A stretch of 64,000 nucleotides of DNA from Nymphalis io. Its lineage: Eukaryota; Arthropoda; Insecta; Lepidoptera; Nymphalidae. A program made the position numbers and the translations under genes. The DNA lies in NCBI RefSeq assembly GCF_905147045.1, contig NC_065890.1:3658001-3722000 (forward strand), in the 5' to 3' direction. Shown here in pieces: positions 1-14,900 of the stretch. Numbering within the stretch: the stretch's first letter is position 1; each line of letters opens with the position of its first letter. Under the pieces are notes generated by a model. The model did not search any database. It was not told the DNA's origin and worked only from the letters and a program-made list of their open reading frames with translations.

Positions 1-219
1 AACTGTTATAATACATATAAAAATAAAGTTAAATAGGACATTGTAACGCTCAAACTACGAAATCCCTGAACTTTTCGAAACCAACGACTAAAAATTATAA
101 TTATGTAAGAAACTATATCACAATAAGATAAGCCTCAACTCTTCTAATATTGCAAAGATTAAACGTCTATAAAAATCCGTATACTACAAGACCCCCGTAT
201 AATAACTCGTGGTACGTAC

Positions 220-358
220 CCTGTGAGTATAGGCGTGAGGGGGGCGAGGGGAGTTTCGCTGGACAGAGACTGCGCCCGCGACAGAGCGGCGCCGGGCGAC
301 AGCGTGGAGGGCGTGCTGGGAGTGGAGCGGCCCGACCCGCCGCCCGCCTCGCCACACG
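220..358 (-). CDS. Lrch: Lrch coding exon 6 (Ser/Pro-rich linker)
   Basis: The acceptor is TACGTGCAG (AG at 360-359) and the donor GTACGT (219-214). In the phase set by exon 5 (G + CG) the exon stays open and reads as a low-complexity linker, GRSTPSTPSTLSPGAALSRA then QSLSSETPLAPLTPILT, typical of the disordered stretch before the calponin-homology domain. It is much richer in GC than its surroundings, as expected for an exon. The other two frames give Arg-rich nonsense. Confidence 0.7.
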
Positions 359-3300
359 CTGCACGTACAACATATTTTTAAGAAAAAATTGCGCCCCGAC
401 AGAATGGCAAAGTGGGCTAAGAAGTTTCAATATTACAAAGGAAAATAATAAATTACGTTACAGCGTTGATACCTATGTAAACAAAAGTACCAGGTCGGAT
501 CAAAAGCCTCTAATATAATGTTATTATCTGTTTTCGACACAATTTTCTTAAAATCTCATACTTATTAATACTAAACTATATACTGGTAATAAGATATTTT
601 GAACGTGTAATTGAAAAAACAGTCACTATAAGAAACACTTACCATCGTTCGACCACCTCTTCTCCACGCCATCAGTACAGTATCCGCTGTCCACGACGTG
701 TCTCGGTTTGTGTCTCAGGCAGTCGATGGTCGCGTTACCCGACGTGATCTGATGTGTTCCGCTGTTGGGTGTGCTGATGTACGATGTGTGCTTCGCTGAC
801 CGTCTCGTTTCGTCTACTCTTCTGTGTGCCGGCAACGAATCCTTTATCGCCATATTCTCGAGATATTTGAATATGTGCACGCGCCCGCGCATGCAAATCT
901 AATAACATAACGAAATATCAGTTTAGTTTAATTTGTCACCGTTGTTATATTTTTAGATGGCCTAGTGGTTAGAACGCGTGAATCTTAACCGATGATCGTG
1001 GGTTTAAGCCCGGGCAAGCACTACTGAATTTTCATGTGCTTAATTTGTGTTTATAATTCATCTCGTGGTTGACGGTGAAGGAAAACATCGTGAGGAAACC
1101 TGCATGTGTCTAATTTCATTGAAATTCTGCCACATGTGTATTCTACCAACCCGCATTGGAACAGCGTGGTGGAATAAAGTCCAAACCTTCTCCTCAAAAG
1201 GGAGAGCAGGCCTTAGCCCAGCAGTGGGACATTAACAGGCTGTTACTGTTATATTTTTATCTCCGTTATCGTATTAAAACTCATTCAAACTCGAAACAGT
1301 TGACAACCACTAGTATTCCTGTAATGATCACGATGCTTTATAAGAATCTCGAATATTAATTCAATTAACTGAATTTAATTTTTACATAATATACAAAAAA
1401 TAATAATGGTAGCATAATTTTTGTTATATCATATGAAAAAACTATCAAAATTAAAAATATATTATAGTGGTCCGTTATAATTACAAGGATATATAAATAA
1501 CTTAGCAAGTGTTTATTTAACGGGAATCTGCGGGGTCGATAAATGAGTCAATATTTGCTTTTGCCTTTCACTCGGTGATAACGAGATAGTTATGCAGGAG
1601 CGTAAAGATATGCCTATCGAAATTCCAGCTGCTCTTTTTCTCGGCTTCTTAACGGTGTCTTTTAGACATTGCTTTCGAAGATGTAGATACAAACAACGAC
1701 ACCTACAATATTCCGCCAACCATGAGGTCTTACGATTAAATGTTCTGTTGAGCTGATTCTCGCTCACTTTTGAAACATGAAGCAATATAGAATATTGTTG
1801 TTTGGCGGTAGAATAATAGACGAGTGGGTAGTACCAATTCCGACGGAATCACCATCATTGATTGATTGCTTGAAATGCTTAATTACTTATATAGATAAAC
1901 CTTAATTTTATATCTTAATTTATATTATGGTAACCTGAAAGAGCGAGATTAAAGGCACAATGCTTTAAAGAGTAACGACGATAAATCCAATTAAATATAA
2001 TGGAATTCATTCAATCAATAATAATAATATCCTGGGACATTTTTCACACACGGCCATCTGATCCCAAATTAAGCTTGTACAGAGCTTGTGCTATGGAAAC
2101 CCGACAACTGATATACTACATATACTACTTTTCTTTTGTACTAAATACATACTTATATAGAAAATTACACCTAGACTCAGGACAAACAGACATGTTCATG
2201 CACACAAATGTCTGTCCTGGGTGGGAATCGACCACCTTCGGCGTGAAAAGCCAAGTATCTACCAACCACGCCAGGCTCGTCAAATTGAAAGCAATCTAAC
2301 AAATGGCGATATTAAATTATATATATTCCTATATTATATTATTAATCGATACTCACTGTAGTGGGTGGTGACACGAGAGGATTGTTGTCCAAATTCAATG
2401 TTATAATCGTGTTCATATTGCGGAGCTCTAATGGAAGCGAAGATATACAATTACAGCTCACGTCCAAGTGCTCGAGTCGGAGGTACGTGATCTCTGTAAA
2501 TATAACAATAATTTATTAACAAAAACTGCTATATCTTTGAGGAAATTTGATATATATCATAAGTCAAATGTACTGCGTTGGTGTGCGTGAAAATTATACA
2601 TTGCAAAATGATTTTGGGATATAATGTAACGTATACGGGACACGTGAAGAAAAAAATCTAAATAAAATTTTGTTCAACTTTGAATTGACAGTTAACAAGT
2701 TTCTGGAACGCTGATTCGAATGATCTTTGGTGAACTTGATAGGCTGATAACGCTCGTGGCAGCCAATGAGTTATAAGATTAAAGCCCAATTAGTTAATCT
2801 GAATTTGACCAATGTTTCAGAAACTGGATGTAAATTAAACGTATACGCTAGCAATGGTTTGAGATGTAAATTCCATTTCAATATAAGATATTTTTGTGTA
2901 TTTCCTTTGAATCTATCTGTTCTGTTGAGTTCTATAAATTTGATATTTTTGTTGTTTTTTTTTAAATAGCTTGATTTCCTAATAAATGGGCCACCTAATG
3001 GTAAGTGGTCGAAACCGCCTATAGACATTGGCAGTGAAGAAAAAAATATTAATTATCCCTTACATTTCCAATGAGCCTTCGAAATTAAGATGTTATGTTT
3101 ATCGTGCCTGTATTTACACTGGCTCACACAAAAAATAAGTACACCTTAACCTTAATCAACGTATCCATCTTTATTATTTTAATCAATTAGAATAATATAA
3201 TATGAATAAGTTTCTGTGTTTGTACGTTTGTTAATCAATCACGCCCGAACGATGGAACGTATGTCTTAAAAAATTAAGCAAATAACTCAACAATATTGTG

Positions 3301-5817
3301 AACTTATGAAATAAAAAAATATACAATTTCATTCAAGGCAAGTGAAGGGATAATAACTATACATATAGATTATAAGTTCCCCTTTTACAAACTATAGGAT
3401 ATAAATACTGGATTCTAAGAAAAAATACTGACGACCGGTAGCATTATTATGACTAAGCAAAAAGGTTGTATTAAAAATGTTGTTACATTCACAAAACATG
3501 TTAACCGAAAACTTGTTTATAACTACGCTATTATTAAAATTTATTTTTATTTGCTGTTTGTAAGTATTTAATTCATTTAAAAAAACCTTAAAAATACTTT
3601 ATTTAAGAATTCGTTTACCATTAATTGTTTTTGTTTAGTTTCATTCACTGTTACCATCGATATAGGCGAAGCTACCGGTTCGGAATGTGGAATCTACTAA
3701 GAAGAGTCGACTAGAAATTCATTCGTTAATCGGTTGTACTTATTATAGCAACTAAATACAGTAAACCTATAATATAAAAACCAACTAACCGTTGAACGAG
3801 ATCGTGAAATGTCAGAAAGTTATATGCGACATTGATTAAAATAAATAATATAACCTTTAAATTATACGCTCATCAAAATAGTATATCACTGTCAATCGGT
3901 TTTCAACATATCACGATTGAGATGCGATTTTTTACTTCTTACATAGTAGAACTTTTGGAAATATATATTTAACTGTATACAGTTGACTATGTACGGAGTT
4001 ACTTCCCAATTATTTGTAATAGAAAGTACATACATTCCGAACCGGTGGCAGTTCTACCTACATTCAATTTTATACTATAATAATTAACCTGACAGTTCAC
4101 ATCGGTCCGACTGGTAACGAGGAAGCGGATCGATTGGCTCTTACTATTGGAGATGATTACCATGTTAAACTACACTATACCGAAGTTTTTGCAAAATTCT
4201 AAATTAATTGTTTTAAAATTTGGAATGAATACTTTAATGAGAGATCGCTTGATAAGGGGATATGGTATAGAACGATGCAATCCGAGCCTCCTCGGATACC
4301 CTGGTTTGTAAATAGTACATTAATAGAAGTAAGTTAGTTATAGTATTTAAACTTAGATCCGGACACATGCCACTAGGCAAGTTTAAACATCTTATGAGGA
4401 AAAGTGACACTCCCAATTGTCAAGTATGTGGTGTATTAGATGATGTTTCACACTTGTTATTGGCATGTGTTCGTAACTATAATTTGAGAGAAACACTAAA
4501 ATATGAATTAAATTTAAATTTTATGAATATTGATGTTTTTAATTATATTCTTAGTAAACCTTCAAGTATTTCGGCAATTAAAGTATATGAATTTGTTCGT
4601 GATTCTCTCAAACTGAATTAGTCTTAGTTTTTAAGCCTGTTTTTGTTTTTATTTGGCGTGTAGCGATGGGGCTGACATATAGGCTGCCTATAAAGGCCCC
4701 TTAAAAAAAACGAAAAAAAAATCTGACAGTTCAATAGTGCATAGAGACTTAATTGAATAAATAATATTTCGATTTTGACATATCGACGTTTACTACAGAC
4801 TACTACTATTAATATCTTGCGAGAAAAATGCATTTTTGCATTTGGAGTACTGTAACTCACAGTGCATAAATTCGAAATAAACCAGTTTACGCAAACTGCC
4901 ATGTGCGTCGAAATCACGTGCGAGTGGCGTCATACCATTTTGTTTATTATTATTTTTTTAATAATTAGTTCATCATAAAATATATCTCCCATGAATTATA
5001 TAATAAATTAAGTCGTAAACAAAATCACAAACGAGAAAAAAATTATTTATTTTAATTTAACAGAGGAGGAGTAGAGAAATCTTTGCCTACATGTTATTGA
5101 AGAGAAAAAGAAATTGCAAAGTATTATTGCATATATTAAGTACATGTCTATAAAAGAAAAAAAATATAAAAAGTATTTATTTATTCAACTGTATATTACT
5201 AATACCACGCCGACTTGTCCTTAAGACAAGATTATATAATCTTATAAATAATATCCATCATATGTACCTTATCATTTACTCATATTATTAAAATTTATAT
5301 TCATCTTTAATTCTCGAGATATTACAATGTTTTTGCGCGACAATCGTAATGTTTTGAGAATGTATATAATGACTCTGTAAACACATTGAGTTTATAGTAA
5401 TGACAGACGCAAGGGGCTTTACAAGTTAATCGCAGGGTTGGCAATGCATTAGCAATAATGCAAGAAACCATAATGCCTCCTATAATACCTGCATCGACAA
5501 AGGTACTTACGCCTGTCATTTTATTAAAAGTTCATGTAAATTTATAATGATCGACTAATTTGAACGTAAACATAAATTTAAATAAAAAAGTATTCATTTT
5601 TTATAATATTTATAATTTCTGTATGTAAATTTTACGTTAGAATGTTAATAGACGTGTGTGTGCATGTATATTGTACATACATACATATCGTAGGAACATT
5701 CTTCATTCGCCTTAGACAGAAATTGCCGCCTATTTTTATAAACCTTTTCTGAGATTGCATATTTTATAACATTTTTTCTTTTAATTCCTAAATAATAAAT
5801 TATTTTTATTACTATAA

Positions 5818-5850
<33 letters not shown>

Positions 5851-8800
5851 ACAATATGCAACTTACGTAACGGCAGTAACCCCAGCTGGTTATTGCTAAG
5901 GTTTAAACATCGAAGACCAGCACAGTCTCCAAGGTTCATTGGAACTTGTGTTAGCCTATTGTTTGACGCGTCCAATTCCGCTAAAGATGTCATCTTGCCG
6001 ATCTCTTTCGGTAAACTCGTCAGGAGATTGTCCGGTAGAAGAAGAACTTGTAACGGCATCATACATACCTCACGAGGCAACTCTGTTAGCTGGTTTGAAC
6101 TGTGAAAAAACAAAAATACTTTAATACAAAATGTCTTATGGTGTCAACAACGAGAATTTCAAAAAAAAAAATCACGTATAAAACAAGTTATTTTATTAAT
6201 AAATAAAAAGGAACGCTTATATGTTCATTCTCTATGCATTCCTAAACCATACAAACGATTGTGATGAAACTGGTCAGTTATTCAGTGAGCACCCGCGAAA
6301 GTTCCATGGAAAAAAAAAATGCGTTTCTACTCGAGCGAAGCCGGGACAGATAGCGAGTTACAGATAAAATCAAAATGTACTTAACGCAAAGAGGGACTTA
6401 TGTGACTTTTGAATCGACATTCTAAAATATTAATTGTAAATAGAAGTTACCACTGTTTCGGAATATGAAGATACTATTGAGAAGAGCAGGCAAGAAACTA
6501 AAAAAATCTTTTGCAACAGTTAAATTGCATATCTATGACAATAATAATAAGGTCCACATTGATATAACCATATAATTATTGATATTCATTTATATAAGCA
6601 GAAACAATTATGATATTAAATTAAGATTTTTGTATATACATCCATGCCTCGTTGGTCTAATGGCCTTATAAGACTGCAGATCCCGAGGTTCTGGATTCAA
6701 ACCTCAGAACACATGGTTTTTCTGTTGAAAATTTCGCATTAGCATCTCGGAGTCTGTTGGAAGTGTGTAAACTTCTGTGCCTCGGAACGCACGGAAGCCG
6801 CCGTCCCTGCGCCTTAGCGTCCGGTCTTATCGGATTTGCTGTACCAACGAATTGTGAGACAGACGGAATAGAGAGTGCACCTGTGTTTGCGCACACAATT
6901 CTGCAATATATATGTCCTGCGCAGCTGGGTAGACTTCCTTGAGATTGGTCGCCAAATAAGTAACCCCATATGAGATGAAAGTTGTTCCTAAAAAGTCTAC
7001 GTTATTACGTTTTGTTTTGTAAATGTATCGAAAACATGTGTGAACGCAACGATCAATCTAAGCAAACTATTTTTAATCAAAGAACCTACTTTACCGTATG
7101 CGTGTAATAACACGTCTTCAAACATAAATCGTTCCTCGCCCAACCTAATATTTCGGTCGCTGCCGCTAAATGAGATCGTGTAAATATTGACGCTTTAGGG
7201 ACGTTTCATATACGTGGATTACTGAAATTTTTCCAATAATTTCCTAAATATTGTCAAATTCAGATTATCGCTGTCAGCTCAAGCTTAGATTAACTGTTTT
7301 TTTTTTAAATATTTTACCTGTATTGCAGGCTGCTGCTGCTTTTTCCCCTACCCGAAATTGGCTTCACAAAAGATTACTTCTAAATGAATGACGTCAATAT
7401 TAAAACGTGAACCCATGATCTTAGGTTAAGAACCACTGGACGACTATCGTGGCTGTTATCAAGTCGTAACTATCATTCACGCGCTATGTCCATTCTATAT
7501 GAAGGTGCTTAACGTACCGCAAAAAAAAAAATGTATTTCCGCTGTTTAAACATTAACAAAACAGAAAAATGCTTTCACATTTGATGTATAACCAACATGT
7601 TTATGTAATTGGTATTTAACTAGAGCACGAGCACTAGGTAACTTAGCAACTATTTTTAAGCCGAATATGTCACAAGGCAATTAGAAACCACGAGATTCAT
7701 TACAGCATCCAATCGTGTGAATACAAAACAACCACAATACGGATTAGGTGACAAACCTGTCGTTGAGTATTTGATGGTATCAATTACCGACATATATACA
7801 TATATAACGAATTGCGTTCTAGAATTTCTACAAATCGTAACGAACGAGCCTTACGCACTTACATACATACGTGGTAGTTTTTTCTCAGATACCCATACCT
7901 CGTCTAGACGCCTAGACGTGCTTCGAAACTGGATTCAACTACGGTAGGCCGGGATTAATAATAGACGGGGTCGATGGACGGTGCATTGAAAGAAGCCGAT
8001 ACCAGAAGCGCAGGAGATCTTGTAACACTTGGAACCTGTGCACAATCTATTAGAGAGTGCTATCAATGGAAAGTTAAACAATATCCGACGTATCTATTAT
8101 ACTACTTTTATTTGCAATATTTATATAGCAGTGAGACGATAGCTTTTTATTGTAGACACTCCACTGAAAAACAAATACATAACATTTAGAATAACTATTT
8201 TTAGCAGTTATCATGTAAATTCCAGCCACAAACACGTAATGTACCAACTTCAATGCTGTATTTTCGAAAGGATGAATCTCACTTTTTAAAGTTAATTTTA
8301 ACAAGGCATTGGCATAGTATTATCATGGATTTATTTGCAAATTGATCCAATCATGAGGCCATACCGATATTTCTCACCACAGCGACCAATAAACGACCGT
8401 TATCAAGAACCGTAAAAGGCTAACAATGGAGTTTCACCAGATTCTGAAGACGAACGGTATGGGCGATTGCAATGTAAATACGCTTTCTACATACGGGAAA
8501 CCAGACAAGTTTCGATGATGTTTATCTTTGTATTCATTTTTAATAGTATCAGACCATCGGCCATTGATATTGAAGTGTTACGTCATCGCTTTTTTTTAAA
8601 TCGCTTCTCACAATGGAACAATGGACATAATAAAATTGTATTTTAGTTTTATTTAATATTTAGTTATATATTTTAAATTATTGTTATCTATGTATACATA
8701 TATACATAGATTTCGTTTTTAGATGAAATGTCACAAAATCGATTTAAACTCTAGAGAAATACGAACGTAGCTATTAGTTAATCATTATGTAATTTACAAC

Positions 8801-11800
8801 CACATTTTGTTTCCTATCTCGTTATGTAATACCGGTCTTCGATATGCAATAGGGTTTTAAAACCTGTATTACCCTGAAGTACAAGTACAGTTACAAGCTG
8901 GTACACTAAACGGTTAAAATGGTTAAATTAATGAAAAAAGCGACAATAGAGCAAAATAAAAGGTCTGTGAATGTTCCACATCTGGGTTAAGTAAGGCCTT
9001 TTCTCATTTCAAGGAGAACATTTAGAATTTATTCTATTTCGCTGCCCCAATGTTAATTAGTGGAAAAAAATCCACATGGTTATGTGGAAGATTTTCATCT
9101 GAACCTGAAAATGTTTTCCATCACAGTCGTGCACGAGATGAATTATAAACACAAATAAACTCCGATTATCAATCAATCAATAGATGCCAAATTACATCTC
9201 AATCGATTTAATCATTTAAACTATATCTGTAAAGTTTTAAAATGTATATAAGAAAACATAATATTTTGCATGGAAGGATTTTCTTCATTAACATAAATAT
9301 AATATTAAAAGATTTTTCTCACGGATTTAACAAAATAACGTATGATCTAGCGATTCTGGATCCCATAGCTGATAGTTACAAGATACAAAGATAAGTTACA
9401 GTTATATATCAGCAGACCGGAACTCTTGATTGCAAAAAGCGTTAAACACGACAACATACCGACTTAATATAATTAAAATAACACTTGCATCATTATGCAT
9501 CGTTATACAACATGTATATAAAATATAAATGTGTCGGAATTCAATTAATCACTATAAATATTACTTGGTAATGATTATATCCGTCGCTTACAATTACGGA
9601 TGAAATAATGATTTAACTGGAACCCCACCGCTGCGTCACCTACCGAGTCCAATCTAAGCCATCCTTTCTTACACACACATAAACATACATCGAAATATAT
9701 CCAGCCGTTAGGGAGTTCAGTGACATACACACGTACTAAATAATTATATATATGAACATCTATGAAAATAATTGTAGGAAGGTTTTTACCAATGTTTAAC
9801 AATGCTGTCTCCTTCTTTCGAATGCCAAATCAATAATGGCAGAAAGAGCGAAATCTGTATAACTAAACAGACGCTAAGCATCGTTTAAAAGCAGTTAGGT
9901 TTAAGAGGAAATAAGATAAGTTTTTTGGATTATCAATAAGCTAATATAAACGAGACCGGGCTTTTAATTAAAACAACTTATTTTTAAAGTTAATTTTAAA
10001 AACTTCCAATAGAAAATTTAATTATATATTTTTTTCTTCTTTGACTGTAAAAAAAAAAAATACCGTCTAAAATAGTTTCTAATATAATCACTATCTTTTA
10101 ATTGTTTCATTATTTTTTGTGTAATCAAAGTTATTGTGGTTATCATTACTTTCATAGGTACATCGTCTTTCAAGCAAATGCTATATCTATTGATAAACAT
10201 AACGCTACGTCTGGCTAAGCAACATTTTGCCGCAAGACAAGTACTTGGGGTGGCACCCCGACGTGTAAACAACCCCTAGTAAATAAATTATCATTTGATG
10301 TTTTAATTGAGAGGCCGTGTCTGTGTTTGTATTCGTTTAATTGCATTAATTTTAACGGTTATCTTACACAGATGTTTACATTCCTTGTATACTTTCTTGT
10401 TATGATTTTCTCCTTTTATAGAAATATGCCGAATTCAATCGACTCGTTTAATCCAGTGTATGTGCAACAAATCTCACTAATATGTTTAAACGTTGAGACA
10501 TTTTAAAGCATTTTTGAGTAAGTAAGCAAAAATTGTTTGTTTTTTATTAAAGTTGTCTGGTTTTAACTACTCGATCATCATGAAATTTTGCATACATCTA
10601 TTCAGAATAGCTACGTAACATCTGCCCATTCAAAATCGACGGAAGCCGCGGGCGGAAACTATATCATATCGTTATATCATAAACATAAAAAATTAGCTTT
10701 TTCTAAGTCAATAGTTTCAAAAAAGAATATTTTATTACATATAACAATAATATTTGTTGTCCTGAATATTGTGATAAAAATATTTATTATCTATTGTACG
10801 CAGATTGTGTCCCCTTTTGCAAATTATTCCATCGCTACGGTCGGACGGATCAAGGTCGATGTTATTATTGATTATTTCCAAGTTTAGTTCGAGGGGTGCC
10901 ATGACACGTGGAACAGTACTAATAGGGAACGAATCATATGTTTTGATGAATATAATATAATATTTAGAATAACTTAAACCATGTTATTTCTTATATTTAA
11001 TGAGTAACTTCCTGTAGAATGATATTAATTCTAAAGGATTTTATTTTGAATATTGTTAAAGTAATTTTAACCCTTTAACAATAAATTAAACATCAAAAAT
11101 GTCTTTAAAAGTTTCAAACCATCAAAACAGAGTTTTTTTTCACTTCAAACCGGAACACAACAATATCAAGTATTGCTGTTTTGCGGTAGAATACCTGATG
11201 AGGTACCACCCAGGTACCTACCTAGACGAGCTTGCACAAAGCTCTACCACCAGTAATTACCTAACTAGGGTACCTAGCTGGTAATTAGTTATTACTTTTA
11301 TATCTAATTAAAAAAGTACCGTACGTCCTTTTTCATAACAAAATCGACCCTTTATTTAATTGTAATTGATTAACACAACTTTCCCTTTTATTACAAGTAT
11401 TAGAATGATAAAAAAACTACCGAAACATACATCTTCTATACAAGTTGTCGATTACGCAAGTATAATTACAATAGTTTTGGCGCGCGTTCTAATTTCGATG
11501 TATTCTTTGTTATGGCGTCATGGATGATGCGTTTACGACAATGCGTGCGCGTCAGTTACGGACAGAGGTTTCATGGCTGCGTTTCAATTATTTGTTAGAC
11601 TTTAACCGTGTTATTATGGTGGGATATATATTTATTTATTGCTTTTACGAAAAATGTTTATTTAGATATAAGATAACTTGAATAATTGATATCAAATTCG
11701 TAAATTATACAGATTCGATGGCCGAATACAGTTTTTTTTTTTCGAATTTAAATATTAATTTTCCTAAATAAGTCAGTAGGTATTTTCAATTTTTTTTTTC

Positions 11801-12146
11801 ATGTTATAGGTAGGCGGATGGGTAAAAGGGCCATCTGATGTTAAGTGGTTACCACCGCCTATAAACATTGACAATATATGAAATATTAACCATTCCTTAC
11901 ATCACCAACCTTGGTAACCAAGAAGAAGAGAACTTACTTTTATTGTGCCTGCTAACTCACCTATCAAACCGGAACGCAGCATTAAGTATTGCTGTTAAGC
12001 GGTAGAATATCTGATGAGTGCGTGGTCCCTATCCAGACGAGCTTGTAAAAAGCCTAACTTATCAATACCCGAGATTTTCTTCTGCTCGACACATAACGAA
12101 GGAGATACGCTGAGGTTTTACAAATATAATATAAAGCTACTAAGTC

Positions 12147-12178
<32 letters not shown>

Positions 12179-14849
12179 TAACATCACTCGTTAATCGTAC
12201 GATTTATTAGTAAAATTATGTATTCATAGAACTACGCTGATTTTAATCTATGCTAATATTATCAATGCGAAAGCAAGTCTGTCTATGAGGACGCATGATG
12301 TTTACAACATAAATTACAATTAATTCAAAACCGTTTGTATTTATCTTATTTCAGCTGTCATTTTGAGTGAATGTGCATAAATAACGTTTAAGTTTAATTT
12401 AAATATTTAGTGTAATTGGTGCTGTTTTTTTTAATTAAATTTATTATGTATAAATAATGTTCTCCTGACCGATTTTGGCTGCGGCGACCAATCCTAAGAG
12501 AGGATAGCCGACTGCGCTGGTCATATTATTGCGCATATTGCGCAGGTGCTCGAGTGTGTGCGCAAACAGATACACTATCTATTCCGTCACTTTTATAATC
12601 ATAATAAGACAGAATTCAGGCGAAGGACCAACGCTGTACGTACTTTCTGAGGCACGGGACTTTCAACTTCCAGACTCTGAGCTGCTACTGAGGAGAATCT
12701 TCGACAGAAAAACCCTATAACGTTTTATTGGCCCGATCTGGGGTTCGAAATCAGGACCTCAGGATCTAACCACTAGACCAACGAATCGGTGAATAAAGCA
12801 GTTTAATATATGAATATATATTTAAACAATTACTTCAACTAATATTGTAGTAGAATCTACAAAATTGATGTTGAAAACCGAATGTAAGCTAAACAATTAT
12901 AAATAAGTATGTTGACGTTTACTAATGGCACATTGTTTTTCTTCTCGGAATAACGGGCTCCCGGTAACTTACTATGGACTGTACTGAATCCATTTATCAT
13001 GTGTCTTTTTTTTTTTTTTTTTTTTTTTTTATAGAATAGGAAGGAGGACGAGCATATGGGCCACCTGATGGTAAGTGGTCACCAAACGCCCTTAGACATT
13101 GGCATTGTAAGAAATGTCAACCATCGCTTATAGCCAATGCGCCACCAACCTTGGGAACTAAGATTTTATGTCCCTTGTGCCTGTAATTACACTGGCTCAC
13201 TCACCCTTCAAACCGGAACACAACAATATCAAGTATTGCTGTTTTGCGGTAGAATATCTGATGAGTGGGTGGTACCTACCCAGACGAGCTTGCACAAAGC
13301 CCTACCACCAGTAATAGAATATCTGATGAGTGGGTGGTACCTACCCAGACGAGCTTGCACAAAGCCCTACCACCAGTAAAAACGAATATTTAAACGATAT
13401 ATACATACAACATGAAAACGTTTTACTCTGTTTTAGTTTCGTCATTATCACATACACCACCGCAAAACAGCAGTACTTGTTATTGTTGTGTTCCGGTTTT
13501 AAGGGTGAGTGAGCCAGTGTAATTAAAGGCACAAGGTTCCCAAGGTTGTTGGCGCATTGGCGATGTAAGCGATGGTTAACATTTCTTACAATGCCAATGT
13601 CTATGGGCGTTGGTGACCACTTACCATCAAGTGACCCATATGCTCGTCCGCCAACCTATACTATAACCAATACTATAAAAAATACACGAGCTCAGTTTGT
13701 GCCGAAGATTGCGGGTTCCAAATCGGGAAATATGCTTTCATGGAAGAAAACCCAACCCATATTAGAGCAGGAGGAAAAAGGTCTAAAACCTCGCTTCCAG
13801 AGAAGAAACGTCGCCCATTACTCTTACAATACATTGAAGAATTTATATAATATAAAACAAAAAAACGCGAAAATCTTTCGCTTTCGCACATTTGTACATA
13901 CATATTGTCATATAATGCATGTGATATGTGAAGTGATACACACTTAAAGATACAGTTAAAAGAGATAACGGCATTTTATATATTTAACGGATCACCTACT
14001 GAGTATGTATGATAGAGAGTAATTCATACTAATATAATAAACCACAATATTGACGCCCGAAGAATATTAATTAATATAAGAATTAATTTAATATAAGAAA
14101 CGCAAGCCTCAGCGATACAATTTTGTATTCCAAAAAATGTGTACGACATAAAATGTGTATATTCTGATGTTCTAAAAATAAAGATGGAGTAACGGCAGAG
14201 TTTACTTCAAAAACAAAATTTCGCAAATCCTAGGCATGGAATATCATTTTCATTAGAAACGAAGGTCTCCTCTATATTGCTTTTATATTTTATAGTTCAG
14301 ACTTGTCTTGATATATTGATAAAGACCAATTACATAACTCATAATGTATATCAATAATAATAAGTAAGTTGTAAAGTATATTTTGGTGACCCAATTGTCT
14401 GTCAGTAAAATATTATCAGCGTGACACAAATAAAACGAAGATTAAATAGTAAAACAAACAAACTTCCTTATAATACATTTCGCTACCACATAACATAACT
14501 ATATATTGTATTTAACGCCATAGTTGGTTTAGTTGTTATCTGATAAGACTGCAGAAAATGTGGCCTTAGGTTCAAAGTCTTGGGTTCAAGTTACTGGATG
14601 GACCTTCAAAAGTTTTTAATAGTAGTTCGAAGTTTAGACTTTAGAATTGTTTAGACATGTTGCCTTTGGAAGCATGTAAAACGTCATGCGACTGAACTCT
14701 TACCGGTCATATATGTATATTGCCATAAGAGTGCACAAGAGACTGTGCACATGTGTTTGCGCGTATACTTGTGCATAATATCTCCTGTGCAGTTAACTAG
14801 ACACAGTCACTAGTAGGAGGACATTACCGTCGTCATGTATATATATATG

Positions 14850-14900
<51 letters not shown>

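Noticed and set aside
167..430. Arg/Pro-rich 87-residue frame on the minus strand
   Set aside because: It overlaps Lrch exon 6 in a different phase; splice phase from exon 5 selects the Ser/Pro-rich frame instead.
1047..1235. Open frame shared with 35159-35356 and 37056-37244
   Set aside because: It is the body of SINE family A read in one frame, in several copies.
5781..5866. His/Thr-repeat C-terminus of the Lrch LRR frame
   Set aside because: It is translation of the intronic CA repeat beyond a clear GTAAGT donor.
6645..6720. tRNA gene candidate (TGG-rich head with GGTTCAAA-type B box)
   Set aside because: The same head with the same downstream body recurs at least six times (and similar heads in families A and E). 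There is no cloverleaf with matching acceptor arms, so these are SINE heads.
13137..13379. 80-residue open frame (also at 18577-18780, 33866-34066, 25049-25234)
   Set aside because: All are the same frame across family B elements; no domain and no start context. They are repeat shadows.
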